The notes under the pieces are model-generated. The model did no database searches. It was not told where the DNA came from and worked only from the letters and a program-made list of their open reading frames with translations. Of a stretch of 17,218 nt of DNA, positions 1-6,731 are shown piece after piece (within the stretch, counting starts at the first letter, position 1; each line of letters begins with the position of its first letter). The DNA is from Alteribacillus sp041949975 (GTDB lineage Bacteria > Bacillota > Bacilli > Bacillales > Marinococcaceae): contig NZ_JBHFQG010000056.1 of the NCBI RefSeq assembly GCF_041949975.1, forward strand, positions 1 through 17,218, given 5' to 3'. The position numbers were made by a program, and so were the translations under genes.

Positions 1-177
1 GGGAGAGCGAAAGCGTTCCTTGACAAACGCAGCAAATGGGCGATCCTATCTCAAGACAAAAGAAGAGGAAAAAGTTTGATCATCCTAGAAAAAGAGAGTA
101 TCTGTCCAAATTCAGGGGGTTAATCCGCGAAAATAAGAAATGTAGAAAAAAGAGATAAATAGAGACTGAGAAAGCAA
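1..177. other. Window-edge stretch, no assignable gene
   Basis: Two plus-strand frames are open from the left edge: one to a TAA at 121-123 and one to a TGA at 77-79. Either could be the tail of a gene cut by the window edge. Neither tail shows a motif I recognise, and I see no hairpin terminator after them. The rest is A-rich non-coding sequence downstream of the SinI-like gene. No function is proposed. Confidence 0.3.
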
Positions 178-306
178 TTACTTTTTTTCCTGTTCTACTA
201 ATAAAAAAGTATGGACCTCCTCTGGTGTTAATCCTATTTCTTTGGCTTCAGATATAAGCCCTACCCACTCCTCATCAAGTTTCATATCGTGATTTTTCTC
301 ACTCAT
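178..306 (-). CDS. SinI-like antirepressor domain protein, 42 aa
   Basis: Reading the minus strand from the ATG at 306-304 to the TAA at 180-178 gives a 42-residue protein. Its core reads LDEEWVGLISEAKEIGL followed by TPEEVHTFL, the SinI dimerisation/antirepressor helix pair. In Bacillus subtilis, SinI binds the biofilm repressor SinR through such a segment and takes it off DNA. A purine-rich ribosome binding site (GAAGAGGGAAG) precedes the ATG. The protein is shorter than B. subtilis SinI (57 aa) and is little more than the SinI motif plus a polar tail ending QEKK. No sinR lies beside it in the window, so any partner must be encoded elsewhere. The motif match is clear by eye. The regulatory target is unknown, and a role in biofilm or sporulation control is inference from the family. 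Confidence 0.85.
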   Translation of the reverse strand: MSEKNHDMKLDEEWVGLISEAKEIGLTPEEVHTFLLVEQEKK

Positions 307-365
307 GAAAGACTTCCCTCTTCCCCTTTTAATTAATATTATCTTTTTCATCTTTTTTCTCTTTT

Positions 366-874
366 ATGTCTGCTCCATTTTTCATATTTAATATATTCTT
401 TTTCGAGAAAAGAGAGGAAATCTCTTCATCAGAAGAAGATACTGATGAAACCCAAGAAAAAAATGATCTATCACTTTCTCAACAATTGGTGTATTGTGAA
501 TCCCTGCCATAGAGGCAGAATTTCCGATTGTAGAAGGGGCATCGGAAGAAAATTTACGGACAGCTGCTGGGTATTTGCCAGGCACAGCTTCATTAGGAAA
601 AGAGGGAAACAGTGTTATTGCGGCGCATCGAAGCCATACACACGGACGCATGTTTAATAGACTCGAAGAAATAGAGGCTGGAGAAGAGATTGTAATAGTG
701 AGTGAGACGGGAGAAAAAACGTTTTCGGTTTTTAATAAAACAATAGTTTCTCCTAATGATACATCTGTTTTAAGTCAAGATACAAATGGGGAATCAATTG
801 TAACACTTATTACGTGCACTCCTATGAAAAACCTTACTCACAGTTTGATTGTTCAAGGGAAATATAATGAATAA
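366..874 (+). pseudogene. Degenerate class D-type sortase
   Basis: From about 485 to 874 one frame reads as a sortase. It has an IGVL-x-IPAI start of the beta-barrel, PIVEGASEENLRTAAGYLPGT, a histidine block (AAHRSHTHGRMFNRL) and the TLITC cysteine motif, and it ends SLIVQGKYNE. Sortases are extracellular, membrane-anchored transpeptidases that attach proteins to the cell wall or trim them. This copy is broken. A TGA at 497-499 interrupts the IGVL-x-IPAI segment, and upstream the reading shifts to another frame that carries an acidic linker (EEDTDETQEKND) and a short hydrophobic stretch. The first possible ATG (366) has no ribosome binding site. The usual catalytic arginine just before LIV appears replaced (HSLIV), so even the intact barrel would probably be inactive. 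No LPxTG-type substrate gene is visible. Class D is my judgement from the overall pattern. Confidence 0.75.
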
Positions 875-888
875 GGAAGGTTGATTAA

Positions 889-1041
889 CATGGTAAGGCT
901 GCAGGAGGGATTTATTATACTTTTCTTTATGGTCGGACGATTAAACTGATTTACTTAAAGAACAATGTATGTGAGCTGCACATTGATGAGAAATATTTAG
1001 GCTTATTTCTCCTTTCAATATATAAAGAAGCAAATAAATAA
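889..1041 (+). pseudogene. Unidentified ORF remnant, about 50 codons
   Basis: An open frame from 889 to the TAA at 1039-1041 encodes a polypeptide with segments such as YYTFLYGRTIKLIYLKNN and IDEKYLGLFLLSIYKEANK. It has no start codon in frame. A possible start, the ATG at 890 with AAGGAAGG upstream, is in a different frame that stops after 19 codons. The picture fits a small gene with a frameshift near 900-935, lying just after the dead sortase and perhaps part of the same decaying block. I do not recognise the family. It could also be chance coding. Confidence 0.3.
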
Positions 1042-1131
1042 TTTAGAAAAACGCGCGAAAAAATTATCAAGGTACAAATTTATGGGAAGAAGCGAAAACG
1101 GGAACCATGGTTAATAATTTGGCATAATTAC

Positions 1132-1172
1132 AAAAATGCCCAGCAGAAATTAATCTGTCCGGGCATTTTTTT
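1132..1172. terminator. Bidirectional hairpin terminator at the brnQ 3' end
   Basis: AAAAATGCCC (1132-1141) and GGGCATTTTT (1161-1170) form a perfect 10-bp stem. The 19-nt loop contains the brnQ stop codon (1152-1150). On the plus strand the stem runs into seven Ts, on the minus strand into TTTTTG. It can stop transcription from both sides. The stem includes the last brnQ codons. Confidence 0.8.
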
Positions 1173-2463
1173 GTGGAATAAAATTACTAATTATGACTCC
1201 TAAAATGGCAGGCCATATCCAGCCAAGTCCGTGATCGAATAATGGCAAATAAAGAAATAGATTATTTAATGAATTATATTCAATTCCTAATTCTCGTAAC
1301 CCATCATACAGACTGATAATGGCAGCACCTATAACGGCTCCTCTGTAGTGAGATTTGTGCAGAGATACCTTACTTTCTATTAAAGACAGTAATATAAGAA
1401 TGATGGCAATAGGATAGATAGCTACAAGAACAGGAACTGAAATAGAAATGATAGCATTCAGTCCTAAGTTAGCAACAGCAAAGCTAGCCATAGTAATGAC
1501 TAAAGTCACTACATTATAACGCGTATTAGGAAAAGTACGGTGAAAATATTGTCCGCAAGCCGTTACCAGGCCTACACACGTCGTTAAACAAGCAAGAGTG
1601 ACAATGACTCCCAACAGCAGTGCTCCAGTCATACCAAAAGTTTGGTCTGCAGCAAACGTAAGAATTTCACTTCCATTCTCAAACATTTGCTCCGGGGCAC
1701 TTTGCACACCTAACCAGCCAATGGATACATAAACGGCTGCCAGACCGATTCCAGCAATTATTCCAGCTGCAGAAGCTGTTCGAAGAATCAATGTTTTATT
1801 ATTTATACCCCGTTCTTTAACAGCAGAGACAATAACAAGGCCAAAGGCTAACGCAGCAATAGCATCCATTGTAAGGTATCCCTCTAAAATTCCGCTTGTT
1901 AATGCATTATTAGTATACTCTTCTCCTGGTGCTTGACCTCCAGTAACAAAGCCGCTCAATGCACTGCCAGCAACTAACAAAACGATGGCAATAAGCAGAA
2001 CAGGTGTAATGACATTACCAATTCGCTTTACTAGTTTAGATGGATTAAGACTAAGCCAGTACACAATAATAAAAAACAAAATGGAATACATAAATAAAGC
2101 CGTATCATAGACATGTTCGGAAAGAAACGGCATGGCTCCCATTTCAAACGAAACATTCATTGCTCTTGGAATGCCAAAAAATGGACCGATAGCAAGATAT
2201 AAAATAAAAGTGAAAATAAGGGCAAAAGGAGAGCTGACACGTTTTGCAATCGTTTCAAAGCTGCTGCCGCTAAGAGCAATGGCTATCACTCCAAGTACAG
2301 GAAGCCCCACACCTGTGATGACAAAACCAATAATAGCTATCCAGTAATTTGTCCCGGCTTCTTGCCCTAGAAAAGGAGGGAAAATTAAATTTCCGGCTCC
2401 AAAGAATAACGCAAAAAGCATTAATCCAATGAAAAATGTATCTTTTCTATTTATTTGTTTCAA
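1150..2463 (-). CDS. brnQ: BrnQ, LIV-II branched-chain amino acid:cation symporter
   Basis: The 437-residue, strongly hydrophobic protein matches the LIVCS family in length and pattern, with about 12 predicted membrane spans. The family signature FFGAGNLIFPP is near residues 20-30. BrnQ carriers import leucine, isoleucine and valine with Na+ or H+ across the cytoplasmic membrane. The start is a TTG (2463-2461): GGAGGT lies 8 nt upstream and no ATG nearby has a comparable site. The gene is divergent from nhaC, and a Na+ extruder beside a Na+-coupled carrier is a plausible physiological pairing, though nothing shows co-regulation. A terminator hairpin overlaps its 3' end. The family call is firm. 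Substrate preference and coupling ion are inferred from the family. Confidence 0.93.
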   Translation of the reverse strand: MKQINRKDTFFIGLMLFALFFGAGNLIFPPFLGQEAGTNYWIAIIGFVITGVGLPVLGVIAIALSGSSFETIAKRVSSPFALIFTFILYLAIGPFFGIPRAMNVSFEMGAMPFLSEHVYDTALFMYSILFFIIVYWLSLNPSKLVKRIGNVITPVLLIAIVLLVAGSALSGFVTGGQAPGEEYTNNALTSGILEGYLTMDAIAALAFGLVIVSAVKERGINNKTLILRTASAAGIIAGIGLAAVYVSIGWLGVQSAPEQMFENGSEILTFAADQTFGMTGALLLGVIVTLACLTTCVGLVTACGQYFHRTFPNTRYNVVTLVITMASFAVANLGLNAIISISVPVLVAIYPIAIILILLSLIESKVSLHKSHYRGAVIGAAIISLYDGLRELGIEYNSLNNLFLYLPLFDHGLGWIWPAILGVIISNFIPQKNARTD

Positions 2464-2520
2464 TTTTGATGACCTCCAGCTGTTCTTCTACGATGAAGTA
2501 TTATTCCCAAAACCTCTATT

Positions 2521-2549
2521 ATCCTAACGCTGAACAAATCTTTTGTAAA
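2521..2549 (-). promoter_or_regulatory. Candidate sigma-A promoter of brnQ
   Basis: On the minus strand, TTTACA (2549-2544) is separated by 17 bp from TAGGAT (2526-2521), about 58 bases upstream of the TTG start. Match to TTGACA/TATAAT is moderate (5/6 and 4/6). Confidence 0.4.
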
Positions 2550-2618
2550 GAAAAAGTTTTCGGAAAAAATATGTTAGAAGCAGGCTTTGAAAAGAAAGTA
2601 TATAATTTTGCGTTTCAA

Positions 2619-2808
2619 TGTCCAGCTTCAGCGCCGAGCCTCTCGGGGTTAAATAACCTCCAGGGAAATAAAGGCAAAAAGCGCCTTTATTGCCTGAAGA
2701 ACATTTACCTACGAGGGCTTCCAAGGAGGGGAGTCAGTTCGGCATTGTCACAGGACGTGGGAACTTAGTCGAACATCATTTAAAAAAGGGCCTTGTGTGC
2801 TTTTCTTA
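2619..2808. repeat. Bacillaceae-type interspersed intergenic repeat, about 190 bp
   Basis: The block begins TGTCCAGCTTCAGCGCC and ends GTGCTTTTCTTA. To my memory these edges match a family of roughly 100-200 bp intergenic repeats common in Bacillaceae genomes, which begin TGTCTAGCTCCAGCGCC and end GCGCTTTTCTTA. Its centre holds a perfect 9-bp hairpin, AATAAAGGC (2667-2675) with GCCTTTATT (2683-2691), extended outside by CAGG/CCTG. It is GC-richer than its surroundings and codes for nothing convincing. It lies in the divergent spacer between brnQ and nhaC, just before a possible nhaC promoter. Family membership comes from recall, so copy number in this genome is unknown. Confidence 0.6.
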
Positions 2809-2837
2809 TTGACAATGGAACCATTTACGATTACCTT
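2809..2837 (+). promoter_or_regulatory. Weak candidate promoter of nhaC
   Basis: A perfect TTGACA (2809-2814) starts directly after the interspersed repeat. With 17-bp spacing the -10 would be TACCTT, a poor match. Start of nhaC transcription from here is possible but uncertain. Confidence 0.25.
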
Positions 2838-2945
2838 AAACAAAGTGAAGCTTTTACTTTATTACTAAAAAGCGTTCAAGCGATTAAGTGCGTTTGAGTT
2901 ATATCAATATATTTTATTTTTTTATTTCATCTAGGAGGAACCTTT

Positions 2946-4337
2946 ATGGAGGAGAAGTATATTAAACCTGCCATTTCGAAGATAGAAGCGATGATTGTAT
3001 TAGTAAGTATTTTACTTATCATCGGGGTAAGTTTGATTCGTTTTGAAGCACCCCCGCATATCCCTATATTTATCTCGATTATTTTACTAGTTGGTTACTC
3101 ATTTATAAAAAAAGTCAGCTGGAAATTTACAGAAAAAGGAATTGTCGATGGAGTGACTTCTGGAATTATTCCAATTCTTATTTTTATTTTGATAGGTGTC
3201 CTTATTAGTATCTGGATTACTGCAGGTACTATACCTACATTGATTTACTACAGCTTTCAACTGATTTCAACTGAATTTTTCCTGCCAAGTGTATTTGTCG
3301 TAACCGCAGTTATTGGTGTATGTATTGGAAGTTCCTTTACTACAGCTTCTACAATTGGAGTTTCCTTTATGGCGCTTGGCGGACTGCTCGGTATGAATCC
3401 GGCGATGACTGCCGGAGCTGTAGTGTCCGGGGCTTTATTAGGAGACAAAATGTCCCCATTATCCGATACGACAAACCTGGCATCCTCCGTGTCGAAAGTA
3501 GATTTGTTCGAGCATATCCGCCATATGATGTGGACAACTATACCGATGTTTGTCATTTCTCTCATTGTTTATTTTGCAATCGGCCACACTTCATCTGACG
3601 CACAAACGGATACCATTATTGGTTTAATGAATGAATTATACGGATATTATTCTGTTCATCCGCTCACGCTTTTGCCTGCAGCCATTATTGTGTTTTTAGC
3701 TCTTCGAAAAGTATCGGCTATACCAGCAATGATTGCTGGTATTGTATCTGGCATTGCAGTAGCGGTAATTATGCAGCCTGGATTTGGAATTGGCGATTAT
3801 ATGGTGTTTATGCAGGATGGATTTACATCTAAGTCTGGAAATGAACAGCTCGATGAGATGTTAAGCCGCGGAGGCATTCAAGAAATGATGTGGCCTGTAT
3901 CCTTATTAATTCTAACGTTAAGCATGGGTGGTCTGCTTTCTAAGCTTGGCATTATTGAAAAGGTTTTAGAGGCGATTTCATCCTTAGTAAAGACAACAGG
4001 CAGGCTTGTTCTTTCCACAGCTTTAACGGGAATTGGGATAAATATATCCCTTGGCGAGCAATATATGTCTGTTATATTAACCGGAGAAGCCTTTGAACAA
4101 AAATATCAACAAATAGGACTGGCCAGAAAAAATTTATCAAGAGTACTAGAGAATGCAGGAACACTTATTAACCCATTAATTCCTTACGGAGTAAGCGGGG
4201 TATTTATGACAAGCGTTCTTGAAGTGGACGTTTTGCAATATCTTCCATACGCGTTTTTCTGCCTTTTAGGCCCTGTAATTGTAACTATATACGGTTTCAC
4301 AGGTCTCAGTATGGTGAAAAATAAAGATAATGAATAA
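2946..4337 (+). CDS. nhaC: NhaC-family Na+/H+ antiporter
   Basis: The 463-residue integral membrane protein has about 11-12 hydrophobic spans and the NhaC signature GDKMSPLSDTTNLA at residues 166-179, followed by KVDLFEHIRHMMW. Antiporters of this family expel Na+ in exchange for H+ and support growth under salt or high pH. Some members, such as B. subtilis MleN, instead exchange malate and lactate, so the exact substrate is not settled by sequence reading. The ATG at 2946 sits 7 nt after AGGAGG (2933-2938). The ORF runs uninterrupted to 4337, with a length normal for the family. It is transcribed away from brnQ. No clear terminator follows, so some read-through into the next gene is possible. 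Confidence 0.92.
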   Translation: MEEKYIKPAISKIEAMIVLVSILLIIGVSLIRFEAPPHIPIFISIILLVGYSFIKKVSWKFTEKGIVDGVTSGIIPILIFILIGVLISIWITAGTIPTLIYYSFQLISTEFFLPSVFVVTAVIGVCIGSSFTTASTIGVSFMALGGLLGMNPAMTAGAVVSGALLGDKMSPLSDTTNLASSVSKVDLFEHIRHMMWTTIPMFVISLIVYFAIGHTSSDAQTDTIIGLMNELYGYYSVHPLTLLPAAIIVFLALRKVSAIPAMIAGIVSGIAVAVIMQPGFGIGDYMVFMQDGFTSKSGNEQLDEMLSRGGIQEMMWPVSLLILTLSMGGLLSKLGIIEKVLEAISSLVKTTGRLVLSTALTGIGINISLGEQYMSVILTGEAFEQKYQQIGLARKNLSRVLENAGTLINPLIPYGVSGVFMTSVLEVDVLQYLPYAFFCLLGPVIVTIYGFTGLSMVKNKDNE

Positions 4338-4363
4338 AACAATGCATTCCTTCACCGATTTTA

Positions 4364-4392
4364 GTGATAAACGCCATTTCTCTGACTATAAT
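4364..4392 (+). promoter_or_regulatory. Candidate promoter upstream of the 4483 gene
   Basis: TATAAT (4387-4392) has GTGATA (4364-4369) 17 bp upstream. The -10 is perfect and the -35 is 4/6. A second TATAAT lies at 4413-4418 with no good -35. Confidence 0.4.
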
Positions 4393-4482
4393 AGTAAAGA
4401 GTAATTATGGTCTATAATCAGAAAATGTGGTATAGGTCTTTTAACAGCCTGTGACGCTTCTTAGAGAAAAAGGAGGAGGCCT

Positions 4483-4896
4483 ATGTTGATCACCATGGAG
4501 GACGAATTAATTTATTTTTATTTTCAAGCAAAAGCATCAGCATCTCTGCCCATTGGCACATATCCGGATGTTAATGGGTATTTACTTTATGACCAAAAAG
4601 GACACTGGCTTGGCTACCGTATGTTTCGAACTGTACAAGGCAAAAATCAGGTTCCTGTTTCTATTCCAAAAATACGAAAAATCGATTATCCGATTTTTAA
4701 TGCAAGTATTGAAGACGGAAAAGATTATATTGAAATAAAATTTGATAAAGATACTCCTGTGTATAAAATGAGACAACAAGAGTGTATGCTCGATTTTAAT
4801 GAACATGGTCTATTCGGAATAGAAGTAATTAGAAAACCTGAAAATCCAGCTGGGAACAGCAATTTAGTGGGAAAGTTTCTTGAACCAGACATATAA
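4483..4896 (+). CDS. Hypothetical protein, 137 aa
   Basis: A soluble protein of 137 residues with no signal peptide or membrane span. It is rich in aromatic residues and predicted strands (IYFYFQAKASASLP at the N-terminus, CMLDFNEHGLFGIEVI near residues 101-116). The last segment resembles the strand 'D-n-G-x-l-x-G-I-E-I' seen in DUF2283-like small proteins, but that is a loose visual match and not an assignment. The ATG at 4483 has AGGAGGAGG just upstream. An alternative ATG at 4495 is further than usual from that site, so 4483 is preferred. It has its own likely promoter and converges with the EamA gene on a shared hairpin. It may be a single-gene unit. Function is unknown. Confidence 0.75.
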   Translation: MLITMEDELIYFYFQAKASASLPIGTYPDVNGYLLYDQKGHWLGYRMFRTVQGKNQVPVSIPKIRKIDYPIFNASIEDGKDYIEIKFDKDTPVYKMRQQECMLDFNEHGLFGIEVIRKPENPAGNSNLVGKFLEPDI

Positions 4897-4902
4897 CGAA
4901 TG

Positions 4903-4948
4903 AAATGCACATAGGCAAGTCTTAAAAAAACTTGATATGTGCATTTTT
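4903..4948. terminator. Bidirectional terminator between the 4483 gene and the EamA gene
   Basis: AAATGCACAT (4903-4912) pairs with ATGTGCATTT (4937-4946), and inside it CAAGT pairs with ACTTG around an A-rich loop. Ts follow on the plus strand, and the mirrored run serves the minus strand. It sits exactly between two converging genes. Confidence 0.85.
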
Positions 4949-5889
4949 CATTTAACTGCTTTATGTTCTTTCAATCCTTTAGAAAAGCGAAGTCGTTTAA
5001 TACCAGCCTGGCTTATGAAAATACCCATTAAAATAAAGAAAGCACCTACAATCATAGATAAGGTTAGCTCTTCTGCTAACAGAAAATGACCAAACAGTAC
5101 ACCAAAGACAGGAACAAGTAATGTAGAGATAGTTACGGTGACGGTATTAATTACACTTAATAGGTAATACCAAATAGAAAAACATAAGGAAGAAGCAATC
5201 ACCCCTGTGAAAAGAAGCGAAAAAATACTTTCTCCATTCCACTGAACGGTTTGTCCACTTTCAAATATAAATGCGGTGCATGCTAAGCCTAGTGAACCTA
5301 TTATCATTTGAAAGGCAGTCACAGATAATTGGTTCGAGCCAGCAAGGTTTAATCGAAAATAAATGTTCGCTGCTGCCCAGCAAAGAGAAGCTGCTAAAAT
5401 AAGAAGAATTCCAATTGTGTTCTGCCATGTTGCCTGCTCAAAAAGATCTGCTCCAATGATAAAAGATAATCCGGAAATACCGAGTAATAACCCGGAAACA
5501 TTTTTTCTCGTTACGGTTTCTTTTAAGAAAAGAGCTGCAAGAACACTAGACCAAATCGGCATGGTATATAAAATAATGGAAGTTTTTCCAGCATCTACGA
5601 ATAACATAGCGTATGTAATTAATCCAAAAACAGCAAAAGTTTGGAGAATCCCTAATATAATAATATGTCTCCATTTTAAAGTGTATAAGCTTTTCCACGT
5701 TCCTTTTTTAAAAACAAAAAGAAATAAAAGAAGAAACACACCTCCAATAGCAAATCGCAGAAAGGAAAAAGTGAAAGGTCCCATATGTTGAAGACCTATC
5801 TTCATAAGAGACCAAGAGTACCCCCAAGATACAGCCAAAAACAGAATACTTATTGGTATGAGTGCTCGATTTATTTTAGTTAAGTTCAT
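4948..5889 (-). CDS. EamA/DMT-superfamily permease
   Basis: The 313-residue protein has about ten hydrophobic spans arranged as two EamA repeats (roughly residues 14-145 and 158-294). It carries typical DMT features: an early W-G-x-x-W-S-x-x-K motif (SWGYSWSLMKIGL), FLRFAIGG, and the second-repeat segment GxLLAExLT (FGHFLLAEELT). Such permeases usually export metabolites or amino acids from the cytoplasm, but specificity cannot be read from sequence. The ATG at 5889-5887 has only a weak purine-rich site (GGGATG). No better start lies upstream in frame, and the N-terminus fits the first membrane span. The gene stands alone, converging with the 4483 gene on a shared terminator and divergent from a small membrane-protein unit. 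The positively charged C-terminus (RLRFSKGLKEHK) fits the cytosolic side. Confidence 0.88.
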   Translation of the reverse strand: MNLTKINRALIPISILFLAVSWGYSWSLMKIGLQHMGPFTFSFLRFAIGGVFLLLFLFVFKKGTWKSLYTLKWRHIIILGILQTFAVFGLITYAMLFVDAGKTSIILYTMPIWSSVLAALFLKETVTRKNVSGLLLGISGLSFIIGADLFEQATWQNTIGILLILAASLCWAAANIYFRLNLAGSNQLSVTAFQMIIGSLGLACTAFIFESGQTVQWNGESIFSLLFTGVIASSLCFSIWYYLLSVINTVTVTISTLLVPVFGVLFGHFLLAEELTLSMIVGAFFILMGIFISQAGIKRLRFSKGLKEHKAVK

Positions 5890-5937
5890 TCTTTTTCATC
5901 CCATTCTATAAAACTTTCACAAATAATAGAAAAGTGA

Positions 5938-5966
5938 TTGACATAAGATAAGCTGGTATAGAAAAT
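5938..5966 (+). promoter_or_regulatory. Candidate sigma-A promoter for the small-protein unit
   Basis: A perfect TTGACA (5938-5943) with 17-bp spacing to GAAAAT (5961-5966, 4/6). It is followed closely by a ribosome binding site and a six-codon ORF, then the 37-residue protein at 6034. Confidence 0.55.
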
Positions 5967-5986
5967 AACAAAGGAGAGATTTTTTA

Positions 5987-6007
5987 GTGAAATTATCAAT
6001 TTTATAA
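5987..6007 (+). CDS. Possible six-codon leader ORF (MKLSIL)
   Basis: GTG-AAA-TTA-TCA-ATT-TTA-TAA lies 8 nt after GGAGAG (5973-5978) and 27 nt before the GTG of the next small gene. The ribosome binding site placement looks purposeful, so this may be a leader or coupling peptide. It could also be the remains of an earlier start region. Translation cannot be shown from sequence. Confidence 0.3.
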   Translation: MKLSIL

Positions 6008-6033
6008 TATAAAAATATGAGGAGAGAAGTATT

Positions 6034-6147
6034 GTGTTTCAAAGATTTTTAGTTGCCTGTTTAATAATGATCGCCACTATTTTTGTAATCATCTATTTAA
6101 ATGAGAATGCAAATAATTATTCTTTTGGGATTATTCTTTCACATTAA
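6034..6147 (+). CDS. Small single-span membrane protein, 37 aa
   Basis: A GTG start at 6034 lies 7 nt after GGAGAG (6021-6026) and encodes 37 residues ending at the TAA 6145-6147. The N-terminus begins with a short basic stretch (FQRF). A continuous hydrophobic span of about 18 residues follows (LVACLIMIATIFVIIYL), then a short polar tail NENANNYSFG that is probably outside the cell. No cysteine-lipobox context or toxin-like basic tail is present. A promoter and a six-codon ORF with its own ribosome binding site are directly upstream. It is too short for most gene finders. The function is unknown, and a regulatory or stress small membrane protein is one possibility. The translation-signal spacing and the clean transmembrane pattern support a real gene. 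Confidence 0.6.
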   Translation: MFQRFLVACLIMIATIFVIIYLNENANNYSFGIILSH

Positions 6148-6186
6148 TTGAAATGTCTTATGAGCTATAAAGCAAAAAATATCGGA

Positions 6187-6299
6187 AAAAGGTCTCAATG
6201 GCTCCTCGTTTAAAATAGTACACGGTAAGTTAGACAGAGGTACCTTAGTTACTTCTCTGTCTTTATCGCAACACTAAAAGGAGCCGCTCCGAGACTTTT
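6187..6299. repeat. Large nested palindrome, possible IS/MITE relic
   Basis: An outer stem pairs AAAA(G)GTCTC (6187-6196) with GAGACTTTT (6291-6299). The next stem pairs GGCTCCT (6200-6206) with AGGAGCC (6279-6285). The interior carries a separate perfect 8-bp hairpin, AGACAGAG (6232-6239) with CTCTGTCT (6255-6262). The 113-bp unit codes for nothing. It could act as a terminator for the small gene at 6034 or be a miniature mobile element or an IS end. I cannot assign it to a named family. Confidence 0.5.
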
Positions 6300-6329
6300 G
6301 AACAGCTCCATTCTATATTTCTATGTAAA

Positions 6330-6515
6330 TCAAATCTTCCCCTTTACTGCCAGTTGTTGATTAATAGTTTGAATTTCTTTTTCAATTGCTTCAAGCTCAT
6401 TTGAAGCAGCTGCTGCATTGCCGCCAACTGACTCTAACTTCTCAATATCTCCTTGAACCCGCACATAATCCGCTTTTAACATTTGTAATTTACTTTCCAT
6501 TTCGGCATGGTCCAT
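6330..6515 (-). CDS. Small coiled-coil protein, 61 aa (SE1832-like)
   Basis: A 61-residue protein made almost entirely of amphipathic helix: ESKLQMLKADYVRVQGDIEKLESVGGN, then an ELEAIEKEIQTINQQL heptad stretch. The block 'L-K-x-D-Y-x-R-x-Q-G-D-x-E-K-L-E-S-x-G' agrees, from memory, with the SE1832 family of small Firmicute proteins of unknown role. The ATG (6515-6513) follows AGAGGTG by 5 nt. The gene diverges from the siderophore ATPase operon across the Fur-controlled promoter region but shows no sign of belonging to it. No membrane span, signal or metal motif is present. It probably acts as a cytoplasmic dimeric helix hairpin, which is inference only. Confidence 0.75.
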   Translation of the reverse strand: MDHAEMESKLQMLKADYVRVQGDIEKLESVGGNAAAASNELEAIEKEIQTINQQLAVKGKI

Positions 6516-6629
6516 ATTTTCACCTCTTCTGATTATTCATTAAGGGAAAGGTATCATACATGCTTTACTTTCTCAAATGAATTTTCAATTTTATTTATGA
6601 GGAAAAAATTTTCAAAAAACTTCATATAT

Positions 6630-6648
6630 GATATTGATATTTATTCTC
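6630..6648 (+). promoter_or_regulatory. Fur box 1, overlapping the -35 of the ATPase promoter
   Basis: GATATTGATATTTATTCTC agrees at 15 of 19 positions with the classical Fur consensus GATAATGATAATCATTATC. It covers the -35 hexamer of the fecE-type operon promoter, so Fe2+-Fur binding here would block RNA polymerase. Regulation is inferred from the motif. Confidence 0.6.
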
Positions 6649-6662
6649 AAACCCTTTATAAT
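6634..6662 (+). promoter_or_regulatory. Sigma-A promoter of the ATPase-reductase operon
   Basis: TTGATA (6634-6639), 17-bp spacer, perfect TATAAT (6657-6662), about 70 bp upstream of the GTG start. One of the strongest promoter matches in the window. Confidence 0.8.
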
Positions 6663-6668
6663 TTTAAA

Positions 6669-6683
6669 TGAAAATGATTATCA
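6669..6683 (+). promoter_or_regulatory. Fur box 2, just downstream of the -10
   Basis: TGAAAATGATTATCA differs from the Bacillus 7-1-7 Fur consensus (TGATAATnATTATCA) at one position only. It lies over the expected transcription start, so with box 1 it brackets the promoter. Confidence 0.8.
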
Positions 6684-6731
6684 ATGTTATCATAGATGAG
6701 TACACGAGAGACAGCGAAAGGGGTTTGAGAC

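Noticed and set aside
2436..2768. 110-codon plus-strand ORF between brnQ and nhaC
   Set aside because: It overlaps the brnQ start and the interspersed repeat, has no ribosome binding site and reads as low-complexity non-protein sequence.
5363..5791. 142-codon plus-strand ORF inside the EamA gene
   Set aside because: It is antisense to a clear membrane permease and has no ribosome binding site or motif.
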